DNA of 64,000 bases from Acanthosepion lycidas (GCA_963932145.1 OZ010578.1:36916190-36980189), one strand, 5' to 3'. Shown: positions 32,508 through 42,779, counted from the first letter of the stretch. Numbers and translations: made by a program. The notes: generated by a model from the letters alone, not told the origin.

Positions 32508-32715
32508 ATTTACATAATCACATCAAGTGTCTTGTGGTTATTGTTGAATACTGTGTGTGAAACATTGAAAACCAAGGTCAGATTTGAATAGTAAAAGATG
32601 CCTCCCAAAAGCTAAACAAAGTATTAAAAAACAGAAAAATTTCATTAGGAATAAATAAGTACAAAACTGTTATGTTCTCCTATATAGCAGTGAATGCTGG
32701 ATCATCACCTTTACA
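32508..32715 (+). pseudogene. LINE RT fragment, partial duplicate of 33,293
   Basis: TATTTACATAATCACA, then AAGTGTCTTGTGG, GATGCCTCCCAAAAGCTAAA and ATAGCAGTGAATGCTGGATC match 33,293-33,512 in order and orientation. It corresponds to the AKDAFQKLNKIL and YGSESWTI coding region of the LINE. It ends before the C-terminal part. Confidence 0.75.
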
Positions 32716-33094
32716 GCAAGAATGTATGTTTGTTCTATTAGCCAGACATTGTTTGAGTACTTCCATGCTTAACATCTTTTTTTTTTTTGTCTTTTCAGGT
32801 AAGTCTCTATGAAGTCATTTGATTGAAGTTTCTTTTTTCTTCCAAAGGAATAACAAATCTTGTATTATTGAGGGTAAGTTTAAACTATTGGTTTTTAAAA
32901 AGTATAATAAAAACTTACACCATTTATTTTATCTGTTTTTAATGAGTTTCAACTTCTGCATTTTATTTTACAGCATTAACAATTCCTATTTTTTTGTTTG
33001 ATTTTACCTTTTAATACCAACAAGTAAAAGCTGCCAGATTTTCACTGCATGCTTCGAAAGTTAGGTTGGATGGTTTTAGGACATATCAACACTT

Positions 33095-33190
33095 TGTTGG
33101 GTTATTTAATGATGATATCCCAAAAAATCTTGTCAGCATTAAATAACCCATTTAGGTTGATACCCCATAAGACAAACCAAACTAAATAAA
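33095..33190 (+). mobile_element. Family B SINE tail fragment
   Basis: GTCAGCATTAAATAACCC, then GTTGATACCCCATAAGACAA, matches the 3' tail of the SINEs at 2,544 and 55,193. Confidence 0.65.
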
Positions 33191-33292
33191 CCAAACTTGA
33201 ATCTTAGGCTATTTTTCAGAGTTCATGTCACATGGTGGTTCATTCTTGTTTAAGCAAAAGTCTTCTGAATTAGACTAGTTTATTATTATTTT

Positions 33293-33930
33293 ATGTATTT
33301 ACATAATCACACCAAGTGTCTTGTGGTCATTGCTGGATACTGTGAGTGTGACATTGAAATCTGAAGGCACATTGGGATAGCGAAAGATGCCTTCCAAAAG
33401 CTAAACAAAATATTAAGAAACAGAAAAATTTCATTTGAAACAAAGAAGAGTACTGAATTGTCATGTAATATCACTCATCCTATATGGCAGTGAATCCTGG
33501 ACAATCTTCTCACAGATGAAGAACAGACTTGAAGCAACAGAAATGTAGTTCTACTAAAGGATGCTGAGAATAACCTGGACCAAACATGTGAGCAACGGCA
33601 AAGTTTTAGGGAAAATGGTAACAAAAAGGTAACTTGTACTTAACATCAGAAATAGACTGCAGAAGTTTCTAGAGCCCATAATGTGGAAAGAGGGCTTGGG
33701 AAATTTGATACTCACAGGACATATTAAAGGAAAGAGAAAAACAATGTGTAACCTACCTAACAAGCTTTTATAAATGGATGACAGAACAGGATTTAGGAGA
33801 AATATATAAAAAAAAAAAAAAAATGCCAAAATTTATTAAAAGTTACAAAGGGCTGGAAATTGTGGAGAACCATGATCACCAACATCCAGAAAAGGATACA
33901 CTACATAGAAGTAATTGGATATTAAATAAC
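33293..33930 (+). pseudogene. LINE RT C-terminal relic
   Basis: Plus-strand order: AKDAFQKLNKILRNRKISFE, LYGSESWTIFSQMKNRLEAT, RMLRITWTKHVSNGKVLGKM, WKEGLGNLILTGHIKGKRK, WMTEQ-like region, then GTGGAGAACCATGATCACC and the 3' end. Stops replace W/Y codons in EMWFYRRM, and several shifts are present. Same LINE family as at 2,400. Confidence 0.85.
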
Positions 33931-33939
33931 AGTAAGTCT

Positions 33940-34175
33940 TCCCAATACTTTAGCTCTTTTCTCAGAATTTAAGCTGGTTTTCAATAAAAACAAGATCTCC
34001 AGTAAGAATGAATCTTCTATTCATTACATAACTTTTATTAGTCTATTGTTATAATTGTTCTATTTTACTAATAGTTTGTTAAAATCTTATTGTCATTAAT
34101 TTATAAATTAAAGTTTATCATAGATATGTATTTATACAGAAAATATATATATTTTTTTTGTCTGTGAGTGGATAT
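33940..34175. other. AT-rich DNA, nothing recognised
   Basis: No gene or repeat recognised between the LINE tail and the SINE. Confidence 0.35.
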
Positions 34176-34177
34176 AT

Positions 34178-34605
34178 TATGGGCACATGGCTGAATGGTT
34201 AGAATATTTGCTTCAAGTCAATAAGACAAGGGTATGAATCCCACCTTGATTGGTTTGTCAGGAAAATGACTTATTATCGACAGGGTATACAATTTCTTTG
34301 GAAAGTGTCTGTAAACCATACCATGGGCTGACCAAAGTTTTGTGAGTGAAATTGAGTTGATGGAACTGTTTGAAGGCCATCAATGCTTGTCCTAGCATAA
34401 AGTCACAAGTCATCAGACTTTGTTCAAATTGTTGATCTTGCTAAATGATGTTCTTTCACCAAGAAACTGTAACTAATGTTTGCTCAGCTTAGTTGTAGTA
34501 TAAACCATGGGTGGATGCCATGTGTGTTGAACAAACACAAATGTGCTTGAGCAAGTCTTTGCAAGAGAGATTGGCTATTCCAGAAGATGGGTGTACTCTG
34601 AAAAC
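34178..34605 (+). mobile_element. Cephalopod-type tRNA-derived SINE
   Basis: The head, ATGGCTGAATGGTTAGAATA (A box) and GGGTATGAATCCCACC (B box), is tRNA-like. The core GGCTGACCAAAGTTTTGTGA, then GTGAAATTGAG, corresponds to the conserved central block of cephalopod SINEs as I know them. The tail includes AAGAGAGATTGGCTATTCCA. The copy at 42,333 is its close relative. This element is my main taxonomic evidence. Confidence 0.8.
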
Positions 34606-34778
34606 AAAAGTAGCTGGCCATTATATTATGTATATTATATACATATATGGTTTGGTACAATCTATGATTTCAGACATCTAATGGAGTTGCTTAGGTTTTT
34701 GTTTTGTAGTGATATTTTTTTTTGTCTCCATGTCATATAACAGATATTTGTTTCAGTGTATGTTAAAATTCTCTACAT

Positions 34779-34820
<42 letters not shown>
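34779..34820. repeat. (AC)n(TA)n microsatellite
   Basis: Abuts the 114-bp palindrome. Confidence 0.95.
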
Positions 34821-34825
<5 letters not shown>

Positions 34826-34934
34826 GAACATTGAAGTCAATCCTCATAGGCGACAGGCTGTTTCATGCTAGGTGCAATTGCATCTAGCATGAAACACCCT
34901 GTCGCCTCTGAGTGTTGACTTCAATGTTCACTTT
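34821..34934. mobile_element. 114-bp near-perfect palindrome (foldback MITE)
   Basis: Two 57-bp arms pair with about five mismatches and no spacer around TGCAATTGCA (34,873-34,882). Arm sequence runs AAAGTGAACATTGAAGTCAA, then GGCGACAGG and TGTTTCATGCTAG. (TA)n lies immediately left. It could fold as one long hairpin in RNA or single-stranded DNA. Family unknown to me. Confidence 0.85.
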
Positions 34935-34940
34935 TATATT

Positions 34941-34998
34941 TACATATGCTCAATCTCTGATATTGAGCACTTTATCCCATAAATATAGCACGCCTTAA

Positions 34999-35010
<12 letters not shown>
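34941..35010. repeat. Dispersed repeat shared with 40,866
   Basis: GATATTGAGCACTTTATCCC, then ATAAATATAGCACGCCTTAA, recurs at 40,884-40,930. Confidence 0.65.
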
Positions 35011-35033
<23 letters not shown>

Positions 35034-35079
35034 TGCCATAAACAGACAAAAATTAATTTTATTATTACCACTCATGAGG

Positions 35080-35250
35080 GTAATAAAAAGTAAATGAAAA
35101 ACGGTCTAGCAAACTAATTACTATCTAAACTTTATTTTTTTTTTTTTTTTTTTTTTTTTTTTCCCAATACACTTTGTCTATTTTTTTTTTTTTTTTTTTT
35201 TTTTAATTAGCTAGCCCGTTTTTCAATTTTTTTACTTTTTATTATCATCA
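35080..35250. repeat. Foldback containing two T-runs
   Basis: AATAAAAAGTAAATGAAAAA, then CGG-CTAGC-AAACTAATTA (35,082-35,123), pairs with TAATTAGCTAGCCCGTTTTT (35,204-35,223) and following ACTTTTTATTA. The loop holds T-runs of roughly 28 and 25 bases. Confidence 0.6.
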
Positions 35251-35261
35251 TATATAATATT

Positions 35262-35868
35262 ATGAAATGGACAAAGTCTGACAATTATTTTAAGACATTT
35301 TTATGGTTAACATTCTTTTTATAAATACAAATATTTAAGTAAATTCTCTGTTTATAATAAACAGTAGTATTGAACAACATTTACCGGCCTGAAGAATGTT
35401 TCACAGAAAATATTCGTCCTCCGACAGGATTCGAACCTGTATCCTATACGGAACTGTCATTGACGTGCCTGTACCGATTTGGCCACGAAGGAGTGTTCGG
35501 TTAGCAAGGTCGAATTTACTGCATTTAAACTTCAATCTTCCATGAATCTCTCGCGTACATTCATATCTGCTCAAAGCGCATCCAAATGTAAACAAATGAC
35601 GTCACACATTATGAAATGGACAAAGACCAACAATTATTTTAAGACATTTTTATGTTCATACATTCTTTTTATAGATACAAATATTTAAGTGGCCTGTTTA
35701 TAATAAACAGTATTAAACAACATTTACTGGCCTGAATGTCTGAGAAATTTCCGTAGAAAATATTCGTCCTCGGACATTCAGGCTGGTAAATGTTGTTTAA
35801 TACTGTTTATAAACAGAGCATTTACTTAAATATTTGTATCTATAAAAAGAATGTTAAACATAAAAATG

Positions 35869-35870
<2 letters not shown>
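35262..35870. repeat. Direct plus inverted repeat cluster around a tRNA-like sequence
   Basis: Copy 1 (about 35,268-35,415) and copy 2 (about 35,611-35,775) are direct repeats containing AATTATTTTAAGACATTTTT, AATATTTAAGT and CTGTTTATAATAAACAGTA. Copy 3 (about 35,762-35,868) is inverted relative to them. Both direct copies end in AAAATATTCGTCCTC. The unit between copies 1 and 2 carries the tRNA-like sequence and about 110 bp of downstream sequence. Confidence 0.75.
35417..35492 (-). tRNA. tRNA-like sequence, probably SINE-derived or pseudo-tRNA
   Basis: 76 bases on the minus strand. The acceptor stem TCCTTCG/CGGAGGA pairs over seven positions with one G-U. The D arm is GCC/GGC, and the T arm ACAGG-TTCGAAT-CCTGT is perfect with a canonical TTCGAAT loop. 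The anticodon arm is poor (CGTCA/TTCCG, about three pairs; the loop would read GAC if taken literally) and the variable region is 8 bases. No CCA. The good outer helices and bad anticodon arm suit a tRNA-derived SINE head better than a working tRNA. It sits inside a repeat cluster. Confidence 0.4.

Positions 35871-35916
<46 letters not shown>
35869..35916. repeat. (TC)n(TA)n microsatellite
   Basis: Abuts the inverted copy of the preceding repeat cluster. Confidence 0.95.
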
Positions 35917-35918
<2 letters not shown>

Positions 35919-35984
35919 CAAAAATGTTCAGACATTTTTAACTATTACTGATGATAAACATTAGCGTGATATACTTTTCTTTCA

Positions 35985-36375
35985 GTTTTGATTGATTTGT
36001 TTTCTACAGCTTATCAACCCTTTGCAGGTTATTTAAAGCCTGAAAATATTTTTAGGCTGTAATTTTTTTTATTTATTTTTTTATAGATCATAATGGTTTA
36101 GTCATAAAAATTTTTTTGAGATAATAATGATTAGTGATACAAGTCTTACTAATGGTGAAATGCTGGATTCATACCATTACCAAGGGTATTTGCTCATAAG
36201 TGAATATAACAAACCCAATGAAAATTAGAACTCTGCTCTCCAATTAACAATTCCAAGCCATTATCCATTACACCACCTGTATTCCCAAGTAGTCACTAAT
36301 CTAGATACAGACCAGGCTTGATGTTGCTTAACTTTGGTGAACATACAGAAACCAGTGTGGCTGTAAGCCTTTTCC
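35985..36375 (-). mobile_element. 5S-tRNA chimeric SINE, full length (copy 2)
   Basis: Read on the minus strand: 5S part AGTTAAGCAACATCAAGCCT, GGTCTGTATCTAGA, TACTTGGGAATAC, then a tRNA-like segment GGTGGTGTAATGGATAATGG (A box, tRNA-Arg-like) with AGAGTTCTAATTTTC (B-box position). TGTTATATTCACTTATGAGC follows, then GCAAATACCC, an AT-rich body, AAAAATATTTTCAGGCTTTA, AATAACC and GGGTTGATAAGCTGTAGAAA. The junction between 5S and tRNA-like parts is shortened by about 25 bases compared with copies 3 and 6. Confidence 0.85.
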
Positions 36376-36379
36376 CAGC

Positions 36380-36961
36380 TTTATCCTACCAAAAAGACAT
36401 ACACCCATTAATTATTCAAATGATATTAGCCTGTCTTAAGAAAGCAGCATCTGGACTGTAGGTATACCAATGGCCTTTTGACAACAGAGAGATTTCATAG
36501 ACTAGAATTTTAAATATTAAGTTTTTCAAGGCCAGAAATATAAGTGATATGTGAAATTATTGTTATTAGGTGAGCTAAAGTGAACAGTGTAGTGTTCAGA
36601 AGGCAATTTATTTATTCTTTGAGAGTGAGATCTTTTATTTTATAATTATTTTTTTTAATCATTTTTTGTCAAAAAAAAAAAAAAAAAAAAATTGCATGGG
36701 TTAATATGGTTTTGTCATTTTAACTCTCTGTATCTTCCCTGGGCTGTTTTTTTTTTTTTTTTTTTTTTTTTTTTTCTAACAAATTGCATTCTCTTTTCTT
36801 TGTCATGTCAGTTTTAATTTAGCATCCCATTGATCAGAAGCTGCAATGAAAAGACATTGTACAACACTATCTTTGCATTCAACATTTTATCTTGTAACAA
36901 TCTGTTATGGAGGATTTGAAGCTAATAGGGATAGAAAGAATATGAGCTGGAACAGAGGCTT

Positions 36962-36997
<36 letters not shown>

Positions 36998-37765
36998 AAT
37001 GAATAAAAGAAAAAAATTATATCTAGCTGCACAAAAAAAAAACTTTTCCCCACTGATTAAGAACAGAGATGTGAATTTCACAGTCATCGGCCTGTAAATT
37101 TGGTATAGAGCAATTACCCATAACATTTAGGAAAGGTCAGTTTTTAGTTCAGATTGCTGTAATAAATGTGAATCCTGTTTAGGCAGTCAAAGTTTTGTAG
37201 TGTTAAAAACAGAGACAATAAAGTTGAGCAAGTACATATGTAAAACCTCTTTCATGCTGCATCGCTTATTAAAGATTTTACAAGCTGACTTCTAAAAAAA
37301 TTTTTTTTCACTTTTATACAGTCATACATTTTTATGTTTAAGCAGACAAACATTACGTCACTATCAGAGATTTGGCTTTCACTTTGACTTTGAATATTTT
37401 TATTTTTGAAAAAGAAATTTGGACAACAAGGTTTTCAGACAATATTGGAAACTGCATGCTAAGAAAAATGATTTTTTTTTTTTTTTTCTCAAGAATGGAT
37501 TTTCATCCAAGAGTTTGGGGCAACAATTCTGTATCTGCTTAGAACTTGCAATGGTATTTTGAAAATCCATTTTTTTGACTCTTCAAATAATAATTACACA
37601 TTTCTTAGAATTACTTCATGATTATATATATCTAAATAAGATATACTTAGTATTCATCCAAACATTTTTTTTTTTTTTTTTTTTTTTTAGATTTCATTAA
37701 GTCTGTTGATTCAATTTGGAAAGATATTTTATTGTCAGCACCTGCTTGCATTGAGATTGTCATCC
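36380..37765. other. AT-rich DNA, T-runs and (TA)n at 36,965-36,992
   Basis: No gene recognised. Contains an A-run (36,672), T-runs (36,747 and 37,665) and one dinucleotide tract. Confidence 0.4.
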
Positions 37766-37768
37766 TCT

Positions 37769-38184
37769 CTGATAATCCCTTTCTTTCCCACCCTCCCCTG
37801 TTGTCAGTGGCAGAGATGGCTGTAAATCAAAGCTTGATGCGACCATTTGCATGAATTTGATTTTAGTGAACAATTTTGTGTGGCGGAGAAGTGCTTCCCT
37901 CACAGCTCAATGGGATTGAGACACGTGAGATCTGGTGAACCTGGTTGTATCGGATAGTGGGATACTTGAGCTGTCAAAGTCTGCCTTGGTTACGCAGGCC
38001 TGACTGGCACTGACCTCTTCTGCTAGTTTGGCCATTGAGATAGTGTAGATCTTGACCTGTTCCGCTGTTGGAGTCTTTGGGGGTTCATTGCATTCAGTCC
38101 AGTCCTTCCTTTTCAACCTTACCCTGGGTGACGCTACAGGAGTTGGAACTCCAGATGGTTTACTGGGACAAGTAAACCCTCAGC
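37769..38184 (-). pseudogene. Coding-like frame of unknown family, one internal stop
   Basis: The minus-strand frame from 38,184 to 37,769 stays open for about 138 codons except for one TGA just after SHVSQSH (37,907-37,909). It reads GFTCPSKPSGVPTPVASPRV, RLKRKDWTECNEPPKTPTAE, QVKIYTISMAKLAEEVSASQ, then ACVTKADFDSSSIPLSD, and after the stop AVREALLRHTKLFTKIKF and DLQPSLPLTTGEGGKERD. The segment is GC-richer than its surroundings, of balanced amino-acid composition and not repetitive. I do not recognise the family. It could be part of a transposon polyprotein, a retrocopy, or an exon region with the stop lying in intron. No paralogue was seen in the window. Confidence 0.35.
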
Positions 38185-38199
38185 CATGACCAGGAATGA

Positions 38200-38472
38200 C
38201 CATACATATTTTACACTAGGTGTTGGTGGGAACAGTTTATTATCAAATGTACCACTTTGACTTATTAATTTAATTATTATTATTATTATTATTATTATTA
38301 TTTAACTATTATTTACTTTAATGACAAAAGAAATGAATCAATAAATGAGAAAATAATAAAACTAATAAAAGTATTTAATTATCATTAAAACTAATAAAAG
38401 TGTAAAATTATCATTAAATAATAAAGTGTGTATGCCAATCAGGAAATAAAGTTGTGTAAACAAGAAAAAATG

Positions 38473-38505
<33 letters not shown>

Positions 38506-39510
38506 TGAATAAATTTGTTTTTATATCTAGGAATGCACCTAAATTAGAAATTAAGAATAATTAAAATAGTTCTTAATTTCACTTTTAAAACTTAAAGTCA
38601 CTTTTAGAATGTGTATATTTCCATATATGCGAGTCTCTAGTGTAAAATTATTTGTTTTCTACAAATAAAATTGTGTTTCTATCTAGTGACTACACCTAAA
38701 ATTAGATATTAAAAAAAATAGTTTTAATCTCAGTTTGAAAATGTGCATATTTTCAAAACTGCAAGTCTTTTTTTTTTTTTTTTTTTTTTAAGCCAGTGTC
38801 AGATAGTAGTTTCAATAATTTGAAAGTTCTTTTACCACACATTTATTACTATCAGTTGCTTTTTCTTTTTTCACTTACTTTTTGAAGGAATTTACTTCCT
38901 CGGGTCAGAAGAAATGAACATCTTGGTTGTAGTTTAAGGTGTCTTCTGAGTGTAAAATTTCAAGAATATTGATAAAGATTTTTTTTTTTTTTTTTTTTTT
39001 TTCAAAACAAAGTAACATGTAAAATTTAGTCTTGGAAAAAGAAAAATATTTCTCACTTTTGGCTGTTCAAAGTAAAATAAAAATAAAATTTAATTTGCTG
39101 TAAAAAAAAAAAAAAATAAATAAATAAATAATGAAAAACACATACAAATTACATATTTAGAAAGATTATTTTATTTTCTTTCCAGCCATATGAATATTTT
39201 TAAGATTAGACCAAAAATACACAAGAATTTGCAAGTTGAATGGACTAAATTTCAAATTTAGCAATCTCAAACGAAATCAGATATTGACTGGAAATGCTAT
39301 CATTACACAAGAAAATGAATGGGTTCCTTAGATTGCAAAAACACTAAATTAAAAACCAAATCAGAAAATGCAGTATCAAAAAACAGAAACTGATGCTGAA
39401 ACATAAATTGCCAAACCAACTCTATTGGACACTAATGTCAATATTGATTGGCAATGTTTCATGCTTGAACACAATCTTCAGGCCATTAAAATTGGAGTAT
39501 AGCATAACTA
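38200..39510. other. AT-rich DNA with T-runs and (TTA)n
   Basis: (TTA)n at about 38,275-38,301 and T-runs at 38,478, 38,768 and 38,977. A short internal duplication, AAACTAATAAAAGT, lies at about 38,357 and 38,388. A (AATA)n stretch is near 39,115. No gene. Confidence 0.45.
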
Positions 39511-39513
39511 TTT

Positions 39514-40777
39514 AGACATGGTGTCTGGGCTAGATTTGACAGTCTAATGTGTTCATTTTTTCACATTGGTTTGGAATATCTGTAAACAGTGAACACCATT
39601 GTGAAACCTAGTCATTACAGTTTTAGAGGTGTCAAAGTTAACTGACATGGACAAGCAGAAGTTATTTGAATAATGGAAAATGGTAACCTGCATCATGATG
39701 AGTCATTCCAGGTATCAAAATGCTGCAATTAAGACAACTGTTCAATGCTTTTTGAACACCATGAAAACAATGTCATGAAATGGAAAATTGCAACCGAGAC
39801 TACAAGGCCATGGCTTGTAGGAAAGAACACAGAGGTTCTGATTGCCTTCATACACCAGAATTCATTCAACATCTGCAGGAGAAAGTGATGGAAAACCCAG
39901 GCAGGGGAATGTGGGCTTTAGTGCAGGAAATGGGTGTTGCAGTTTCAAACATGAAGCTGACCTTGAGTGAGAACATCCACTACCAGTCATACTGGAGGTA
40001 TCAAGAAAAGGCTTGAGAAAATTGCCTCACAATGGCAAAGAAACTCTTGAACAAGGTGAAACATCCTGTTGAACCAGGGACAGTATTGATCTTTTCTGAT
40101 GAAAAGAAATTTTGTCAGGACCCAGAACAACAGATGGCTTGTCTACAATCCATAAGATGTTCCTTGTGTCATGAAGTTTCCCCAAACTGTGATCGTTTTT
40201 GGGTGTCTCCAGTGAAGGTGATTTCATGCTACCTCACATCTTTGAACATGGTCTCAGGCTCAATTCAGATGGCTATGTGGAGATGCTGAACACTGTGGTC
40301 AAGCCTTAGTTGGAAAAGGTGGCTGCTGGGAGACCATATGTGTTGCAGCAAGATTCAGCTCTCTGCTACAGCCTGAGGAAGAGTCAGAAGTGTTTGTCAG
40401 ATAATTTTTACGACTTCACCAGCCCCAACATCTGGTCCCCTAACTCTCTTGATTATAATCCCATGGATTATTACGTGTGGGGTGTGGTTGAGAAAGACAT
40501 CTACTGCACTGCATGTAGCACCAAGAGCCAGCTGATTGTCAGGATTAAGGAGGCATTAAAGGCTTTCCCTAGGGACACCATGAAGGTCACATGTGCCAGA
40601 TTCTGGATCAAGGCCATGGTAGATGCTGAGGGTGGCTTCTTTGAGTGAATTGTCTTTTGATCATTATAACCTGTGTACCACTTTTCTATTTTTCCAATAA
40701 ATTGATTTTTGGCTTAGATATTCACTTTGTTTTCCATTAAAAAACAAAACTGTCAAATTTAGCCTGAACACATGATA
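39514..40777 (+). mobile_element. Full-length DD37D mariner (maT-like) with TIRs
   Basis: Left terminal repeat CATGGTGTCTGGGCTAGATT, then TGACAG (39,517-39,542), pairs with the right end CTGTCAAATTTAGCCTGAAC, then ACATG (40,750-40,774), with one gap. Length is about 1.26 kb, normal for a mariner. It encloses the decayed transposase at 39,648-40,648. Confidence 0.85.
39648..40648 (+). pseudogene. DD37D mariner transposase pseudogene (copy A)
   Basis: N-terminal part: MDKQKLFE then stops, and a degraded helix-turn-helix region to 39,780. Then HTPEFIQHLQEKVMENPGRG, ALVQEMGVAVS, a TGA at 40,014, AKKLLNKVKHPVEPGTVLIF, then SDEKKF with the first catalytic D (about 40,098). A frameshift near 40,250 and a TAG in place of a tryptophan at about 40,308 follow. 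Next is EKVAAGRPYVLQQDSALCYS with the second D (about 40,352), and NSLDYNPMDYYVW with the third D (about 40,466), leaving 37 residues between the second and third. The C-terminus DAEGGFFE precedes TGA 40,646-40,648. All three catalytic aspartates remain, but the protein cannot be made intact. Confidence 0.9.
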
Positions 40778-40865
40778 TATATTAATCATTGGGTAGCAAG
40801 ATCAGATGTTATTATTAAATTTATATAGCTGGTCTGAAATACTGTCGTTATTGACATTAGTATCT

Positions 40866-40935
40866 ACACATATTTACAACCTTGAATATTGAGCATTTTA
40901 TCCTATAAATATGGCACACCTTTAAAACTATATTT
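40866..40935. repeat. Dispersed repeat shared with 34,941
   Basis: TTGAATATTGAGCATTTTAT, then CCTATAAATATGGCACACC; followed, as at 34,941, by AAAACTATAT and a dinucleotide tract. Confidence 0.65.
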
Positions 40936-40940
40936 TATGT

Positions 40941-40986
<46 letters not shown>
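40941..40986. repeat. (TG)n(TA)n microsatellite
   Basis: Dinucleotide tract following the dispersed repeat. Confidence 0.95.
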
Positions 40987-40990
<4 letters not shown>

Positions 40991-41167
40991 GTTTGTTACC
41001 TTTCTACAGCTCTTCAAGTTTTATATGATGACCCTTCATAGGGGCATTGTGGAATGGTAAGAAACAAGAAATTAACTAAAATCTTCTATTTATATGGCTC
41101 TGTGTTATACATCAACCTCTTTTCTTAATTTTGTGTTTACACCTTTCATGTATCATATATATATACA

Positions 41168-42000
41168 TGATGCGATGAGTAAATTGTCGCCATTTTTATG
41201 TTTTTTAATATTATGTTTGTTTTTAATTTTGTCGATTGCACAGTATATGTAAGTTCAGTTGGGCACTGTCTGTGAGAAAAAGTGCACCATGGTGCAATTC
41301 ACTCTACCAAAAAGTTTGGAAACAACAAGCTGTACTGCTTGGCTTTTGTGCTAGAAGCTCCAATAAGAACATTTTACAGTGTTTGGGTGTCAATCTGAGG
41401 ACAGTGTAGAGAGGGTTTGATGAGCTTAATGGTGATTATGAAGGTGTGGCAGCTAGGAAAACTCACTCTGATTGTTCTGATAAGAACTCTTGAAGTTGTT
41501 GGTGAGGGACTCAACATAGAGGCCTACATCAAGTGCCTTAAGCAGGTAGTCAAGAGGGTGGCTGCTGGAAGACCCTATGCCTGAAAACAGGACTCTGCAC
41601 CATGCCACACAAGCAGGAGAACCCAGTCATGTCTTTCAGACATTTTCTGCAACCAAATCACTCCTTGCATCTGGTGGCCTAACTCCCCAGATTGCAACCC
41701 TTGTGATTATTTTGTGTGGGGCACAGTTGAGTGAGAGACCATGAAAATTCCTTGTAACACCAAAGATGAACTGAAGGTAAGGATTATGGCAGCATTCACC
41801 AGCTTAAACAAGGAGACTATCCAGAAGTGTTGCAGGAGTTTCTGAAGTCATCTGGAGGCCAGGGTCAAAGCTAGTGGCGATGTTGTTATTGTTTTTTTTT
41901 TGTTTTTTGTTTAAAATTACTCTATTTATTCAAGATATATCTATTAAAATGAGATTTCATCGTTATTTTTGCATAATTTAGATGACAATTTATCCATTAC
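41168..42000 (+). pseudogene. Internally deleted DD37D mariner relic (copy C)
   Basis: Left end GATGCGATGAGTAAATTGTC, right end GACAATTTATCCATTACA. The interior matches copy B at DNA level over GGTGGCTGCTGGAAGA, GACTCTGCACCATGCCACAC, TTTCTGCAACCA and GATTATTTTGTGTGGGGCAC. Multiple shifts and stops. The N-terminal half of the transposase is mostly deleted, giving a length (0.83 kb) close to copy B. Confidence 0.85.
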
Positions 42001-42005
42001 AACCT

Positions 42006-42006
42006 C

Positions 42007-42065
<59 letters not shown>
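42006..42065. repeat. (TG)n(TA)n microsatellite
   Basis: Directly follows the right end of mariner copy C. Confidence 0.95.
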
Positions 42066-42067
<2 letters not shown>

Positions 42068-42332
42068 TTTGTATGCTGAAAAGGAGCTCTTCCAAAAAGA
42101 AATTTTGAAAGTTGAACTGGTTGATAACTTATTAGCACCCACATGTATGTGGGTGGGGGATTAAGATCTTAATCTGACCATCCAGAGGAATATTGTGTAT
42201 AGCTAAATGTTATCAGCTTGACATTAATGAGAATAAATTTATACAGTTAATGGCCTGAGAAGGTTACAAAGTAACTGAATTCACATAAGTTGGTTCAATT
42301 TTTATTTAAGTCTATAGTTCATTTCCTATATA

Positions 42333-42775
42333 TGGGCATGTGGATGAGTGGTTAGAAAGTTTGGCTATGAGACCAAGGTTTGAATCTCACCAAAGACAAT
42401 TTGTCAGGGATTTGTGATTTTCTTGATATCATCCTGGGGAGGTGTTCCCAGTGTGTGGCACCTTTTTGTAAAGTGCATTAAAAAACAGATTATGGGTTAA
42501 CCCAAGCCTTACAGGTGAAATTGAGTAGACAACTGTTCATAACCCATCAATTGTTGTGCTAGCACAAAATCCCAAGTCATTGTGACTGAGGGTTTGAGTG
42601 CGCTGCTCTTGTTCAAAAAAATTAATCATGCCTGATTATGCTCTCACTCACGTAAAGGTCTGCTCATTATAATTGCAGCATAAACCAAATGTGAACTCTA
42701 TTGGTTGAGTGAGCTTCTCTAATAGAGATTTCTTAGCCACCCTGGCAGACAAGTGTGCTCTGAAATGAGTCTTTT
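42333..42775 (+). mobile_element. Cephalopod-type tRNA-derived SINE, second copy
   Basis: Head GTGGATGAGTGGTTAGAAAG with GGTTTGAATCTCACC as B box. A middle part related to 34,178 follows (GGTTAACCCAAGCCTTACAGGTG). The 3' region TTCTTAGCCACCCTGGCAGA, then GTGTGCTCTGAAATGAGTC, is well preserved. Confidence 0.8.
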
Positions 42776-42779
42776 ATTT

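Noticed and set aside
35417-35492. Functional tRNA-Val(GAC)
   Set aside because: The anticodon stem has only about three pairs and it sits in a repeat cluster; kept only as tRNA-like.
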